DNA from: Bradyrhizobium archetypum
GTDB lineage: Bacteria; Pseudomonadota; Alphaproteobacteria; Rhizobiales; Xanthobacteraceae
Length of the DNA: 64,000 nt
Reading direction: 5' to 3'
Assembly (NCBI RefSeq): GCF_013114835.1
Contig: NZ_JAAVLW010000006.1
Location: 121,001-185,000, forward strand
A program made the translations under genes and the position numbers. Of this stretch, positions 51,454 to 59,918 are shown piece after piece. The notes under the pieces were generated by a model. That model did not search any database, was not told the origin of the DNA, and worked only from the letters and a program-made list of their open reading frames with translations. Positions within the stretch are counted from its first letter, which is position 1; each line of letters opens with the position of its first letter.

Positions 51454-52323
51454 ATGAACCTCAAATTCACCGTCGGCGACTTCACCATTCACCGCATCAT
51501 CGAGCAGGAAACCACTTTCCTGCCGGCGCTCGAGATGCTGCCCGGCCTGACGCCGGAAGTTCTCGCGGAGAACCGCGCCTGGATGCAGAAGGCCGGCGCG
51601 CTCGACGACAAGGATGTACTGATCCTGTGTTTCCAGTCCTATGTGGTGAGGACGCCGCACCACACCATCCTGATCGACAGCTGCATCGGCAACGACAAGC
51701 CGCGGCCGCAACGGCCGAAATGGAACATGAAGACCGATGATACCTATCTGCGCGGCCTCGCCGCCGCCGGTTTTTCCGTTGACGACATCGACTATGTCAT
51801 GTGCACGCATCTGCATGTCGATCATGTCGGCTGGAACACGCGGCTTGATAATGGCCGCTGGGTGCCGACCTTCCCGAAGGCGCGTTACATCTTCGACAAG
51901 ACCGAATTCGACTACTGGACCGAGACGCATGCGAAAACGCCCGTGCCGCCATTTGGCGACAGCGTGCTGCCAGTAGTCGAAGCCAAGCAGGCGGAAATCG
52001 TCCGCGGCGATTATCAGATCGGCGACCACATGCGCATCCTGCCGACGCCAGGACACACGCCCGGCCATGCCGCCTTCACCTTCGGCCGGGCAAAGGATGA
52101 CGCCGTATTCTCGGGCGACCTGATGCATTCACCGCTGCAGACGCACTATCCGGAATTGTCGATGAAGTTCGACGTCGATCAGACGCAGGCGGCGAAGACG
52201 CGGCGCGGCTTCCTGGAACGCTACTGCGACACCGATACGCTGTGCTGCACCGCCCATTTCCCCTCGCCTTCGGTCGCGAAGATCCGGCGCAAGGGCAGCG
52301 GATTTACCTGCGAGGCGATATGA
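51454..52323 (+). CDS. MBL-fold metallo-hydrolase (paralog 2)
   Basis: 289 residues from ATG 51454. Metal motif MCTHLHVDHVGWNTRL, further ligands in LPTPGHTPGHAAF and FSGDLMHSP, and a final His in CCTAHFPSPS. Closely similar to the protein at 47482 in the core, but with a different N-terminus (FTIHRIIEQETTFLPALEML) and C-terminus. No signal peptide. The pair brackets the FAH, GST and serine hydrolase genes. Confidence 0.94.
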   Translation: MNLKFTVGDFTIHRIIEQETTFLPALEMLPGLTPEVLAENRAWMQKAGALDDKDVLILCFQSYVVRTPHHTILIDSCIGNDKPRPQRPKWNMKTDDTYLRGLAAAGFSVDDIDYVMCTHLHVDHVGWNTRLDNGRWVPTFPKARYIFDKTEFDYWTETHAKTPVPPFGDSVLPVVEAKQAEIVRGDYQIGDHMRILPTPGHTPGHAAFTFGRAKDDAVFSGDLMHSPLQTHYPELSMKFDVDQTQAAKTRRGFLERYCDTDTLCCTAHFPSPSVAKIRRKGSGFTCEAI

Positions 52324-52414
52324 GTTTGAAGCCGACCTCCCCCGCAAGCGGGAGAGGTAATGTACGTCTACGGCCAGTCCGATCTAACCCAAAATCGCCA
52401 AGCTCTAAAGGCTA

Positions 52415-52957
52415 TCAGTCGAACAGGCTCGGCGTGTGGTTCACCGCCGCGCCTTCGATTGCCAGCATCTTCAGCTTCGTCACCACGCCGCCATTGGCGG
52501 AGAACCCGCCGGGCTTGTTGCCTGCTGCCAGCACGCGGTGGCACGGCACCACGATCGGACAGGGGTTGCGGCCCAACGCCTGGCCGACGTCGCGCGACAA
52601 TTCGACGCCGCCAAGCTTCTTGGCGATATCGCCATAAGTCATGGTCTTGCCCGGCGGAATGGTGCGCGCAATGTCGTAAACGCCGCGGTTGAATTCGGGA
52701 ACCCCGTCGAGATCGAGCACGACATCGGCAAGATCGTTCGGTTTGCCTTCGAGCAGCTCGACCATGCCGTCGATCGCCGCCTGCACGTTCGCCGGCGGCT
52801 CTGCCTCGATCAGGTCGCCATGGCGCTGCTGCAGGCGGGTGCGGGTCTTCTTCTCGTCGCCCATCGGCAACTGCACCGAGGTGATCCCGCGCTCGCCCCA
52901 GACGATGCCGCAGCGGCCGATCGCGGTGTCGAATATCGCAAAATGGTGCCCGGTCAT
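52415..52957 (-). CDS. ogt: Methylated-DNA-[protein]-cysteine S-methyltransferase
   Basis: 180 residues. ATG 52957 has GGAG at six-base spacing; ATG 52969 is an alternative. The acceptor Cys is in NPCPIVVPCHRVLAAG, with the upstream DNA-binding helix TMTYGDIAKKLGGVELSRDVGQAL and the RG-type Arg finger in the usual places. Removes O6-alkyl groups from guanine in a suicidal transfer. No AraC/Ada N-terminal domain, so an Ogt-type rather than Ada-type enzyme. Confidence 0.95.
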   Translation of the reverse strand: MTGHHFAIFDTAIGRCGIVWGERGITSVQLPMGDEKKTRTRLQQRHGDLIEAEPPANVQAAIDGMVELLEGKPNDLADVVLDLDGVPEFNRGVYDIARTIPPGKTMTYGDIAKKLGGVELSRDVGQALGRNPCPIVVPCHRVLAAGNKPGGFSANGGVVTKLKMLAIEGAAVNHTPSLFD

Positions 52958-53142
52958 GGCTGGCTCCATAGTCTCCTGTTCAATGCCACCCAGCTTCCTC
53001 TCGAGCCCAAATCTAGGCTTGGAGATTATTGCTATCCACCCGAATTCTGGGGAAACTTGACGGCATGAACAACTTCCGCTGATCTGGCCCTCCCGCCGAT
53101 ACCTGCAACGGGCCGAGCCCTTTTTCATCCTCACGAGACTGC

Positions 53143-53967
53143 ATGCAGACCCTTCACGTCAACGGCTATGACATGGCCTATCTCGATGTCGGCCGCAGCG
53201 CCGGGAATGGCCCGTCGCTGGTCTGCGTGCATGGTTCGCTGTGCGATTTCCGGATCTGGTCGTCGGTGCTCGGACCGCTGACGCGCCGGCACCGGGTGAT
53301 CGCGCCATCGCTGCGGCATTCCTTCCCGGAGCATTGGGACGGCGTGGGCGATACCTATTCGATCGCCCAGCACGTCGATGACGTGATCGGCTTCATTGAG
53401 AAGCTGGATACAAAGCCGATCGACCTGATGGGCCATTCCCGCGGCGGGCATATCTGCTTCCGAGTCGCGCAGCGCCGGCCTGACCTCGTGCGCAAGCTGA
53501 TCCTGGCTGAACCCGGCGGCGAGCTCGACGCCACGCTCGATCCCGTCTACAAGCCCGGCCCCTCACCCTTGGCTGGCATGATTGCGGCCTCCGCCGAGGA
53601 GATCGCCAAGGGCGATATCGATGGCGGCCTGCAGATTTTCCTGGATGCGCTGGAAGGCCGCGGCGCCTGGAAGCGCCTGCCGGCGGCACCCAAACAATTG
53701 CTGCGCGACAATGCCACCACGCTGATCGGCCAGATGCGCGACCAGCGCCCGCCGTTCTCCAAGGCGGATGCGGAAGCGATCAGGACGCCGACATTGTTCA
53801 TCGGCGGCGCAAACACCAAAGGCACGCTGCCAAAGGTGCTCAATGCCCTCGCCGCCAACGTCAGGGTAGCGCGCACCGCGATGATCCCCGGCACCACGCA
53901 TCCGATGTTCGAACAGGCGCCGCAGCTATATTGCCAGATCGTGCTCGCCTATCTCGCAGAGGATTGA
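53143..53967 (+). CDS. Alpha/beta hydrolase (tandem copy 1)
   Basis: 274 residues. Oxyanion region VCVHGSLCDFRIW, nucleophile elbow LMGHSRGGH (Ser about 105), and a late His in GTTHPMFEQAP. No signal peptide. It shares a near-identical architecture and many identical stretches with the next gene (NGYDMAYLD, FPEHWDG, GHSRGGH, MFEQAPQ), showing a tandem duplication. Substrate unknown; the fold covers esterases, lactonases and dehalogenases. Confidence 0.94.
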   Translation: MQTLHVNGYDMAYLDVGRSAGNGPSLVCVHGSLCDFRIWSSVLGPLTRRHRVIAPSLRHSFPEHWDGVGDTYSIAQHVDDVIGFIEKLDTKPIDLMGHSRGGHICFRVAQRRPDLVRKLILAEPGGELDATLDPVYKPGPSPLAGMIAASAEEIAKGDIDGGLQIFLDALEGRGAWKRLPAAPKQLLRDNATTLIGQMRDQRPPFSKADAEAIRTPTLFIGGANTKGTLPKVLNALAANVRVARTAMIPGTTHPMFEQAPQLYCQIVLAYLAED

Positions 53968-53972
53968 TCGCC

Positions 53973-54791
53973 ATGCAGATGTTCAGCGTTAACGGCTACG
54001 ACATGGCCTATCTCGACCTCGGCCAAGCCAACGGCCCGCCGCTGGTTCTGGTCCATGGCACGCTGGGTGATTTCCGCACCTTTAATGCGGTGCTCGGACC
54101 GCTGTCGAAACGACATCGCGTGATCTCGCTGAGCCTGCGGCGATTCTTTCCGGAGCACTGGGACGGCATCGGCAATGACTATCTGATGGCGCAGCACGTT
54201 GCCGACGTCATTGGCTTCATCGAAACGCTCAGTGCCGGGCCGGTCGATCTGGTCGGCCATTCCCGCGGCGGCCATATTGGATTCCGCGTGGCGCAGGCGC
54301 GCCCCGAGTTGCTGCGCAAGCTGGTGCTTGCCGAACCGGGCGGTGATCTCGAACCCGCGCTGCAGCCCACCAGTGCGCCTCCCGGCCCCGTACCGCTGGG
54401 CCCGCGCATCCCTATCGCGGCCGCGATGGTGCGAAACGGCGACATCGACGGCGCACTTGCCCTGTTCGTCGACGGGATCGACGGCGAAGGTGTGTGGGCA
54501 AGGTGGCCCGCCCCGGCGCGCCAGCAATTGCGCGACAACATTTATACGCTGCTCGGCCAGGTCGGCGAGAACCGCAAGCCGTTCTTGAAGAGCGAAGCTC
54601 AGTCGATCAGAACACCGACGCTGTTGATCGGCGGCGGCGATACCAGGGGCGCGCTGGCGGTGATCTGGCGCGTGCTGGCCGAACATATTCCGGGCGCACG
54701 AACGGCGGTCATCCCCGGCGCGCGCCACTGGATGTTCGAACAGGCGCCGCAGGAGTTTTCCGATGTCGTGCTGGAATTTCTGGCGGCGTAG
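53973..54791 (+). CDS. Alpha/beta hydrolase (tandem copy 2)
   Basis: 272 residues from ATG 53973, with GAGGA upstream and five bases after the preceding stop. Nucleophile elbow LVGHSRGGH, oxyanion region LVHGTLGDFRTF, catalytic His in GARHWMFEQAP. Diverged paralog of the preceding gene. Convergent with the adenylate cyclase gene, 16 bases away. Confidence 0.94.
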   Translation: MQMFSVNGYDMAYLDLGQANGPPLVLVHGTLGDFRTFNAVLGPLSKRHRVISLSLRRFFPEHWDGIGNDYLMAQHVADVIGFIETLSAGPVDLVGHSRGGHIGFRVAQARPELLRKLVLAEPGGDLEPALQPTSAPPGPVPLGPRIPIAAAMVRNGDIDGALALFVDGIDGEGVWARWPAPARQQLRDNIYTLLGQVGENRKPFLKSEAQSIRTPTLLIGGGDTRGALAVIWRVLAEHIPGARTAVIPGARHWMFEQAPQEFSDVVLEFLAA

Positions 54792-54807
54792 ATGCGCCGC
54801 CGACTTC

Positions 54808-56541
54808 TTATTTTTGGTCCATCCGCCACGCACCGTCCCAATCGGCGGCCGGCGGGTTGACCTGAAAATTCTCGACACGCCGAGCCAGCGCCTTGGCCGG
54901 TCCGTCGTTCGGAACCGCTTCGAGCGCCGCATGAAAGGCCCGCCGCGCGTCGTCCCAGCGGCGCTCCCGATAGGCGGCGAGCCCTTCGGCATATCGCTCC
55001 CGCAACGCCAATTGGCTCTCGGTGAGCTCGCCCTTACGCCCCAGGATATCGAACACCGTCTGGGGAAGCGTCTGGCCGACAACCACTAGCCGATCGATCT
55101 CGCGGGATTCTACCGCGTCGCCGGCTGCCGTGATCGCCGGCTCCGAAACCAGCGCATGGCTGCCATAGATCTTGTTGGCGTTCTCCAGCCGCGACGCCAG
55201 ATTCACCGCATCACCCATGACTGTGTAACTCATCATGAATTCCGAGCCGATGCTGCCGACCAGCACTTCGCCAGTGGCGACCCCAATGCGAACATCGCAG
55301 TCGCTCGGCACGGTGCGGATGCCGAGCAGTTCAGGCAGCTCCTTGCGCAGCGCCGTACCGCGATCGGCCATCTCGACGGCAGCGAGGCAGGCCAGGCGTG
55401 CCTGCTCGCCATGCTCGGTAAAGGGAGGCCCCCAATAGGCCATGATCGCGTCGCCGATATATTTGTCGATGATGCCGCGATGGCTGCGGATCGGTCCCGA
55501 CATCGTCGATAGATAGTGGTTCATCACCTTGACGAGGCCTTGCGGCGTCATGCCCTCGCTGAGGCTGGTAAAGCCCTGCATGTCGCAGAACAGCACGGTC
55601 ATCACCCGCCGCTCGCCGGCGCCGGTAGTCAGCGACCGCTGGTCGATCAATCCTTCCACGACGCGCGGATCGACGTAGCGGCCGAAAGTCTCGCGCAAGC
55701 GCTCCTTGAGGCGCAACTGCTCGACCATGTTGTTGAAGGCGGCCGTGAGCTGACCGATTTCGTCCCGCGTGGTGACGTCGATTGATCCCTCTAGCCGGCC
55801 GGCTTCGACCGCGCGGGTGCCCTCCAATAGCCGGCGGACCGGCCGGATGATGCCGCTGCTGACAAAGACCGCGAACGTCAGCCCGAGGATCGCCGCCAAC
55901 GCAGTTACGATTGCGGAGATGGCAATCGCGCGCTGCTGATCCCGCATCGTCAGCGCGGCATCGCTGCGAACCTGCGCCATCATGTCCTGACGGATTTCCT
56001 CGATCTTGCGATTGAATTCGTCGCGGAGCGCGTCGGCTCGAACGAGGCTGGCCCGGACTTCCGGCATATTGCCGGCATCGAGCTGCGGCCACATCCGCTT
56101 GTTCTCTTCGTCCAGGTAACGGCGAAGGTCGCTCGTTACGGTTTCGATTCGATTGTCGATCCGTCCGAGCTTGGCGTCGTCGGATACTGTGGTCGGGTCA
56201 TTGATGATCGCATTGATGAGAACGCGTGCAGCTTGTGCCTCCTGGTCAATCTCCCGGCCTTTCGCCTCGTAGAGTATCTGTTGATCCGCAAAGGCAGCCT
56301 TGTCCGACGGCGTCTGCATCCGGGCGATCACCATGCGACGAACCACCACGGCCTGCTCCAGCGAACGGACGTTCATCCGCGCCAGATGTCCATAAGCCTC
56401 GACATATTTCGTCGTCAGCTCATCGAGCTGATGGGCGATCCTTTTCGTCATCACGGTCGACAGCACCGAGGTAATTGCCATCAGGACGATCAGTCCCAAA
56501 GCGATGCCCAGAATTCTTCTTCGTATGGTCGGCCGCAGCAT
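54808..56541 (-). CDS. HAMP-domain class III adenylate/guanylate cyclase
   Basis: 577 residues from ATG 56541. TM1 about 9-30; an extracytoplasmic helical region about 33-190; TM2 about 195-222; a HAMP domain (SSGIIRPVRRLLEGTRAVEA); then a class III cyclase domain with VLFCDMQGFTSLSEG, KYIGDAIMAYWGPPF and VATGEVLVGSIGSE. Metal-binding Asp in FCDMQG and YIGDA are present. It would make cAMP (or cGMP) in response to a periplasmic signal. The region after the cyclase (about 480-577) is a TPR-like helical tail. No partner response element is obvious nearby. Confidence 0.94.
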   Translation of the reverse strand: MLRPTIRRRILGIALGLIVLMAITSVLSTVMTKRIAHQLDELTTKYVEAYGHLARMNVRSLEQAVVVRRMVIARMQTPSDKAAFADQQILYEAKGREIDQEAQAARVLINAIINDPTTVSDDAKLGRIDNRIETVTSDLRRYLDEENKRMWPQLDAGNMPEVRASLVRADALRDEFNRKIEEIRQDMMAQVRSDAALTMRDQQRAIAISAIVTALAAILGLTFAVFVSSGIIRPVRRLLEGTRAVEAGRLEGSIDVTTRDEIGQLTAAFNNMVEQLRLKERLRETFGRYVDPRVVEGLIDQRSLTTGAGERRVMTVLFCDMQGFTSLSEGMTPQGLVKVMNHYLSTMSGPIRSHRGIIDKYIGDAIMAYWGPPFTEHGEQARLACLAAVEMADRGTALRKELPELLGIRTVPSDCDVRIGVATGEVLVGSIGSEFMMSYTVMGDAVNLASRLENANKIYGSHALVSEPAITAAGDAVESREIDRLVVVGQTLPQTVFDILGRKGELTESQLALRERYAEGLAAYRERRWDDARRAFHAALEAVPNDGPAKALARRVENFQVNPPAADWDGAWRMDQK

Positions 56542-56724
56542 GGATCGGCGTTCTGACGTGATAGGCAAAGGGTGAAAGGCAAGAACGGACAGGGCAACAA
56601 AAATGCCCGGCCGATCAATTTCGGCCAGGCCCATTCTTTAGCGCGCGCCGCTGAATTAAGCACGAGCCGACGTGTTAAAATTGACGATAGTTTCGGGGTA
56701 ACGAGCTCTTGAGGCGACTCCCTG

Positions 56725-57180
56725 TTACACCTTCCAGACGCCCACCGGCTGACGCACGGCAACGTTGAGCCTATTCCAGACATTGATATTGGCGATCGCC
56801 AGAATCAACGCTGCGAGCTCGGCCTCGTCGAAATGCTTGTCGGCCTCACGCCAGACCTCGTCCGGCACCGGATCGGCGCGGTCGCTGATCCGGGTCAGCG
56901 CTTCCGTTAGCGCCAGGGCCGCGCGTTCGCCTTCGGTAAAATAGGGCGTGTCGCGCCAGGCGGCCACCGCGAACAGCCTCTCGTCGGTCTCGCCGGCCTT
57001 CTTGGCGAGTTTCGGGTGCATGTCGACGCAGACACTGCAGCCGTTGATTTGGCTGGCGCGCAGATGGACCAGTTCGAGCAGTTTTTCCGAGAGGCTGTTT
57101 TTGGTCAGTTCGCCGAGCGTCTGCAGCGCCTTCATGGCGTCGGGAATAACCATGACGGGGTGATTCATTCGGGCTTGCAT
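56725..57180 (-). CDS. Carboxymuconolactone decarboxylase/AhpD-like peroxidase family protein
   Basis: 151 residues. ATG 57180 is chosen for GGAGC upstream; ATGs at 57195 and 57168 are alternatives. The CMD/AhpD core has QINGCSVCVDMHPKLA, with the redox C-x2-C-x3-H motif, and ends in a helix with NINVWNRLNVAVRQP. Such proteins reduce hydroperoxides or act with thiol systems. Divergent from an ECF41 sigma factor, the classic genomic partner of this family, with a matching promoter in between. Confidence 0.93.
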   Translation of the reverse strand: MQARMNHPVMVIPDAMKALQTLGELTKNSLSEKLLELVHLRASQINGCSVCVDMHPKLAKKAGETDERLFAVAAWRDTPYFTEGERAALALTEALTRISDRADPVPDEVWREADKHFDEAELAALILAIANINVWNRLNVAVRQPVGVWKV

Positions 57181-57213
57181 CGTTTTGCGCTCCATATGGC
57201 TGGTTCCGTTTTT

Positions 57214-57261
57214 GACGTGGCGGTGCCGATCTGCTGTCACATCGGCCCGCTTTCGTTCGTC
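57214..57261. promoter_or_regulatory. Bidirectional ECF41-type promoter (TGTCACA-CGTC)
   Basis: On the plus strand TGTCACA (57235-57241), 16 bases, CGTC (57258-57261): exactly the known ECF41 consensus, 37 bases before the sigma-factor start. On the minus strand the same heptamer reads TGTGACA, followed by 17 bases and CGTC (complement of 57214-57217), 34 bases before the decarboxylase start at 57180. One near-palindromic minus-35 element thus appears to serve both genes. The plus-strand site is a full match; the minus-strand site has one mismatch. Confidence 0.75.
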
Positions 57262-57297
57262 ATAGCCATGACGGAACACGATGTAGGAATGTGACCG

Positions 57298-58155
57298 ATG
57301 GACGAGAAAAAGTTTCTGGCTGAGAAATTCGAAGCCAACCGGGCCCATCTGCGGGCGGTGGCCTACCGCATGCTGGGCTCCACCAGCGAGGTCGACGATG
57401 CCGTGCAGGAAACCTGGCTACGGTTGAGCCGCTCCGATAGCAGCGAGGTTGAAAACCTCGGCGGCTGGCTGACCACGGTCGTCGCCCGCGTTTGTCTCGA
57501 CATGCTGCGCTCGCGCAAATCGCGGCGCGAGGAGCCGATGGGACCGCATGTGCCGGAGCCCATCGCCGATGACGCGCATAGCCGGGATGCCGAGATGGCC
57601 GATTCCGTCGGCGCGGCCCTGCTGGTCGTGTTGGAAACGCTGGCACCGGCGGAGCGGCTTGCCTTCGTGCTGCACGACATGTTCGCGGTGCCGTTCGAGG
57701 AAATCGCGCCGATCGTCGGCCGCACACCAGCCGCAGCAAGGCAACTGGCGAGCCGCGCCCGCCGCCGGGTCCAGGGCAGTCCGCCGCCGGATGCCGATTT
57801 CAGCCGGCAGAAGAACGTCGTTGATGCCTTCATCAAGGCCTCCCGCGAGGGCGACTTCGAAGGGCTGCTTGCCGTGCTCGATCCTGAAGTCGTGTTCCGT
57901 GCCGATTCCGCTGCGCAGCGACTGGGCTCGCTCGCGGAAATCCGTGGCGCTGCGGCGGTCGCCGAATCCTTCAAGGGACGCGCGCAATCCGCCAGGCCGG
58001 CGCTGGTCGATGGTGCATTCGCGCTCGCCGTCATTCTCGGCGGCCAACTGCGCATCGTGGTGCGGCTGACGATCAGTAACGATCGGATATCAGCGGTCGA
58101 CGCCGTGGCGGATGCCGAGCGGATCGGCCAGTTCGACGTAGACCTGCTGACGTGA
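57298..58155 (+). CDS. ECF41-type RNA polymerase sigma factor with SnoaL-like C-terminal domain
   Basis: 285 residues from ATG 57298. Sigma region 2 about 5-75 (AYRMLGSTSEVDDAVQETWL) and region 4 about 105-160 (LAPAERLAFVLHDMF and VPFEEIAPIVGRTPAAARQL). The C-terminal 120 residues are a SnoaL/NTF2-like domain (VVDAFIKASREGDFEGLLAV) that in ECF41 factors replaces an anti-sigma factor and controls activity. No anti-sigma gene is nearby. It is divergent from the carboxymuconolactone decarboxylase it most likely controls, and probably autoregulated. Confidence 0.95.
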   Translation: MDEKKFLAEKFEANRAHLRAVAYRMLGSTSEVDDAVQETWLRLSRSDSSEVENLGGWLTTVVARVCLDMLRSRKSRREEPMGPHVPEPIADDAHSRDAEMADSVGAALLVVLETLAPAERLAFVLHDMFAVPFEEIAPIVGRTPAAARQLASRARRRVQGSPPPDADFSRQKNVVDAFIKASREGDFEGLLAVLDPEVVFRADSAAQRLGSLAEIRGAAAVAESFKGRAQSARPALVDGAFALAVILGGQLRIVVRLTISNDRISAVDAVADAERIGQFDVDLLT

Positions 58156-58161
58156 GCAGCA

Positions 58162-58974
58162 TCAACGGCTCTTGATTGCAGAGAACACGATCGCCTGAAC
58201 CGACATCCGGCCAGGATCGCCGAATTCGCGGCGAAACTCCTCCGCCAGTGCATCGACGATCTGTTCCGGATCGACCCCGCCGCGCGTCCGGACCTGATCA
58301 ATCAGCGGATTACCGTACACGGCCGCACGCGCGAACTTCGCGATGTCAGGGAGCCCTCGATCCTGTCTGATCACGGCAATGCCGATGTCGCCGAAGCCCG
58401 CTGTTAACAGCAATTCCTTGATGGGATCGATCTGGTGGCAGGAGAACGGCACGTTGTAAAACTGCGGCGGATCGGTGGGAAAGAAACGCCCGGCCACTTC
58501 ATGCGCGATCCGGCCGAACGGATTGTAGCGGTGAGAGTCCCAAACGCTGAGCACGTAGCGGCCGCCGGGCGAGAGTACACGACAGGCCTCGGAAAAGGAT
58601 TTTGCCTTGTCCGGAAAGAACATCAGACCGAACTGACAAACGATCGCATCGAAGCTTGCATCGGCGAACGGAAGCGCGACCGCGTCCGCAGGCTGAAAGG
58701 CGACCTGCTCGCCGGACTGAAATTTGGTGCGGGCAATCTCGAGCATCGGCGGATTGAAATCGGTCGCGGTCAGCTCCGCGTCTCTCGGCAACATGTCGAG
58801 CAACTGCCGCGTGACGATGCCAGTGCCGGCGGCGGTTTCGAGCACTCGCACGGGACCGCCGCTGGCGACACGCTTGGCAATGTCCGCCGCGTATTCAGCG
58901 AAGATGATCGGGCCGAGGCCTTGATCATAATACTGGGGGATATTGCCAACGAACCCGGCTGCGTCGTTGCTCAT
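58162..58974 (-). CDS. Class I SAM-dependent methyltransferase
   Basis: 270 residues from ATG 58974, with GGAGG seven bases upstream. Motif I is VRVLETAAGTGIVTRQLL (about 43), then LTATDFNPPMLEIA and the post-motif DAIVCQFGLMFFPDKAK. UbiE/Methyltransf_11-like fold. Six bases from the convergent sigma-factor gene and divergent from the GntR regulator. Substrate unknown; a small-molecule acceptor is likely. Confidence 0.92.
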   Translation of the reverse strand: MSNDAAGFVGNIPQYYDQGLGPIIFAEYAADIAKRVASGGPVRVLETAAGTGIVTRQLLDMLPRDAELTATDFNPPMLEIARTKFQSGEQVAFQPADAVALPFADASFDAIVCQFGLMFFPDKAKSFSEACRVLSPGGRYVLSVWDSHRYNPFGRIAHEVAGRFFPTDPPQFYNVPFSCHQIDPIKELLLTAGFGDIGIAVIRQDRGLPDIAKFARAAVYGNPLIDQVRTRGGVDPEQIVDALAEEFRREFGDPGRMSVQAIVFSAIKSR

Positions 58975-59062
58975 GATCGACCTCCGATCGCCCCCGGCAC
59001 AGCATACCCCCAGAGCGGCAGGCCGGTCGTCAGCCTTGACCGCGACCGATTTAGCCGCTAGC

Positions 59063-59081
59063 TTCCGAATTCGGAATTCCG
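59063..59081. promoter_or_regulatory. Overlapping palindromes, candidate GntR operator
   Basis: TTCCGAATTCGGAA (59063-59076) is a perfect 14-base palindrome, and CGGAATTCCG (59072-59081) is a second perfect palindrome overlapping it, followed by GTATTCC. They lie 24-42 bases upstream of the gntR-type gene at 59105 and about 90 upstream of the methyltransferase. Suits a dimeric repressor operator, autoregulation, or control of both genes. The factor is inferred. Confidence 0.5.
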
Positions 59082-59104
59082 TATTCCAAATAGGTTGAGC
59101 CGGC

Positions 59105-59779
59105 ATGATCCCGTTGGATCCACTCCCGAACCTGATCGACCAGGTCTACGCCCGCATCCTCGGCGCGATCACCGATCGTTCGCTGCCGCCCGGGCATCGG
59201 ATCCGGCAGAACGAGCTGGCGGACAAGCTCGGCGTCTCGCGCCAGCCGGTATCCCATGCGCTGCATCTGCTGCATCGGCAGGGGCTTGTCGCGGAAAGCG
59301 GCCGACGCGGCTTTGAAGTCACACGGCTCGATCCGGAGCGCATTCGCCAGCTCTACGAAGTGCGCGGCGCGATCGACGCGCTGGCGGCAAAGCTCGCGGC
59401 CGGGCGGGCCAAGTTCGATGCCGCGGGGCACGCCCAGCTTGAGGCCGCGCTGCAGGCCGGACGGAGCATCGACAACGACACGCCGCTTTCGCGGCTGATC
59501 GCCCTCGATGTCGATTTCCACAGTGCGATCTATCGCCTCGCCGGCAATCCCGCGATCGAGGAAATGATCGCGCCGCAATGGCCGCATATGCGCCGCTCGA
59601 TGGCGACCGTGCTTGCCGAACTCGATTACCGCGAAAGCGCCTGGGCCGAACACGAAAAGATCGCCGCCGCGATTGTCGCTGGCAACGCCAAGGCGGCGGA
59701 GGCCGCGGCACTGGCGCATGCGCAAACCGCCGGACGAATGACCGAGGAGAGATTGAGGGCGACGGATCGGGCGGCCTGA
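59105..59779 (+). CDS. GntR-family transcriptional regulator, FCD subfamily
   Basis: 224 residues from ATG 59105. N-terminal winged helix: RIRQNELADKLGVSRQPVSHAL (about 38-60, cited in part). C-terminal FCD domain with metal-binding residues in ALDVDFHSAIYRLAGN and MRRSMATVL, HEKIAAAIVAGNAKAAE near the end. Such regulators respond to carboxylates or sugar acids. It is separated by a dispersed repeat from the dioxygenase and dehydrogenase genes, which may be its targets. Confidence 0.94.
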   Translation: MIPLDPLPNLIDQVYARILGAITDRSLPPGHRIRQNELADKLGVSRQPVSHALHLLHRQGLVAESGRRGFEVTRLDPERIRQLYEVRGAIDALAAKLAAGRAKFDAAGHAQLEAALQAGRSIDNDTPLSRLIALDVDFHSAIYRLAGNPAIEEMIAPQWPHMRRSMATVLAELDYRESAWAEHEKIAAAIVAGNAKAAEAAALAHAQTAGRMTEERLRATDRAA

Positions 59780-59791
59780 CAGGCTGCACGA

Positions 59792-59886
59792 CCTCATCCT
59801 GAGGAACCGCGAAGCGGCGTCTCGAAGGATGGGCCCCGGGCCTCATGGTTCGAGACGCGTGAAGACGCGCTCCTCACCATGAGGGG
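59792..59886. repeat. Intergenic palindromic repeat (CCTCATCCTGAGG...CTCACCATGAGG family), copy B
   Basis: CCTCATCCTGAGG at the left and CTCACCATGAGGGG at the right, with GGCGTCTCGAAGGATGGGCC and GGGCCTCATGGTTCGAGACGCG between. Same modules as the repeat at 48352-48450. Folds into a large imperfect hairpin. Lies between the gntR and dioxygenase genes. Confidence 0.85.
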
Positions 59887-59918
59887 AGAGAAAAACAAAA
59901 ACCACAGGAGAGAACGCC

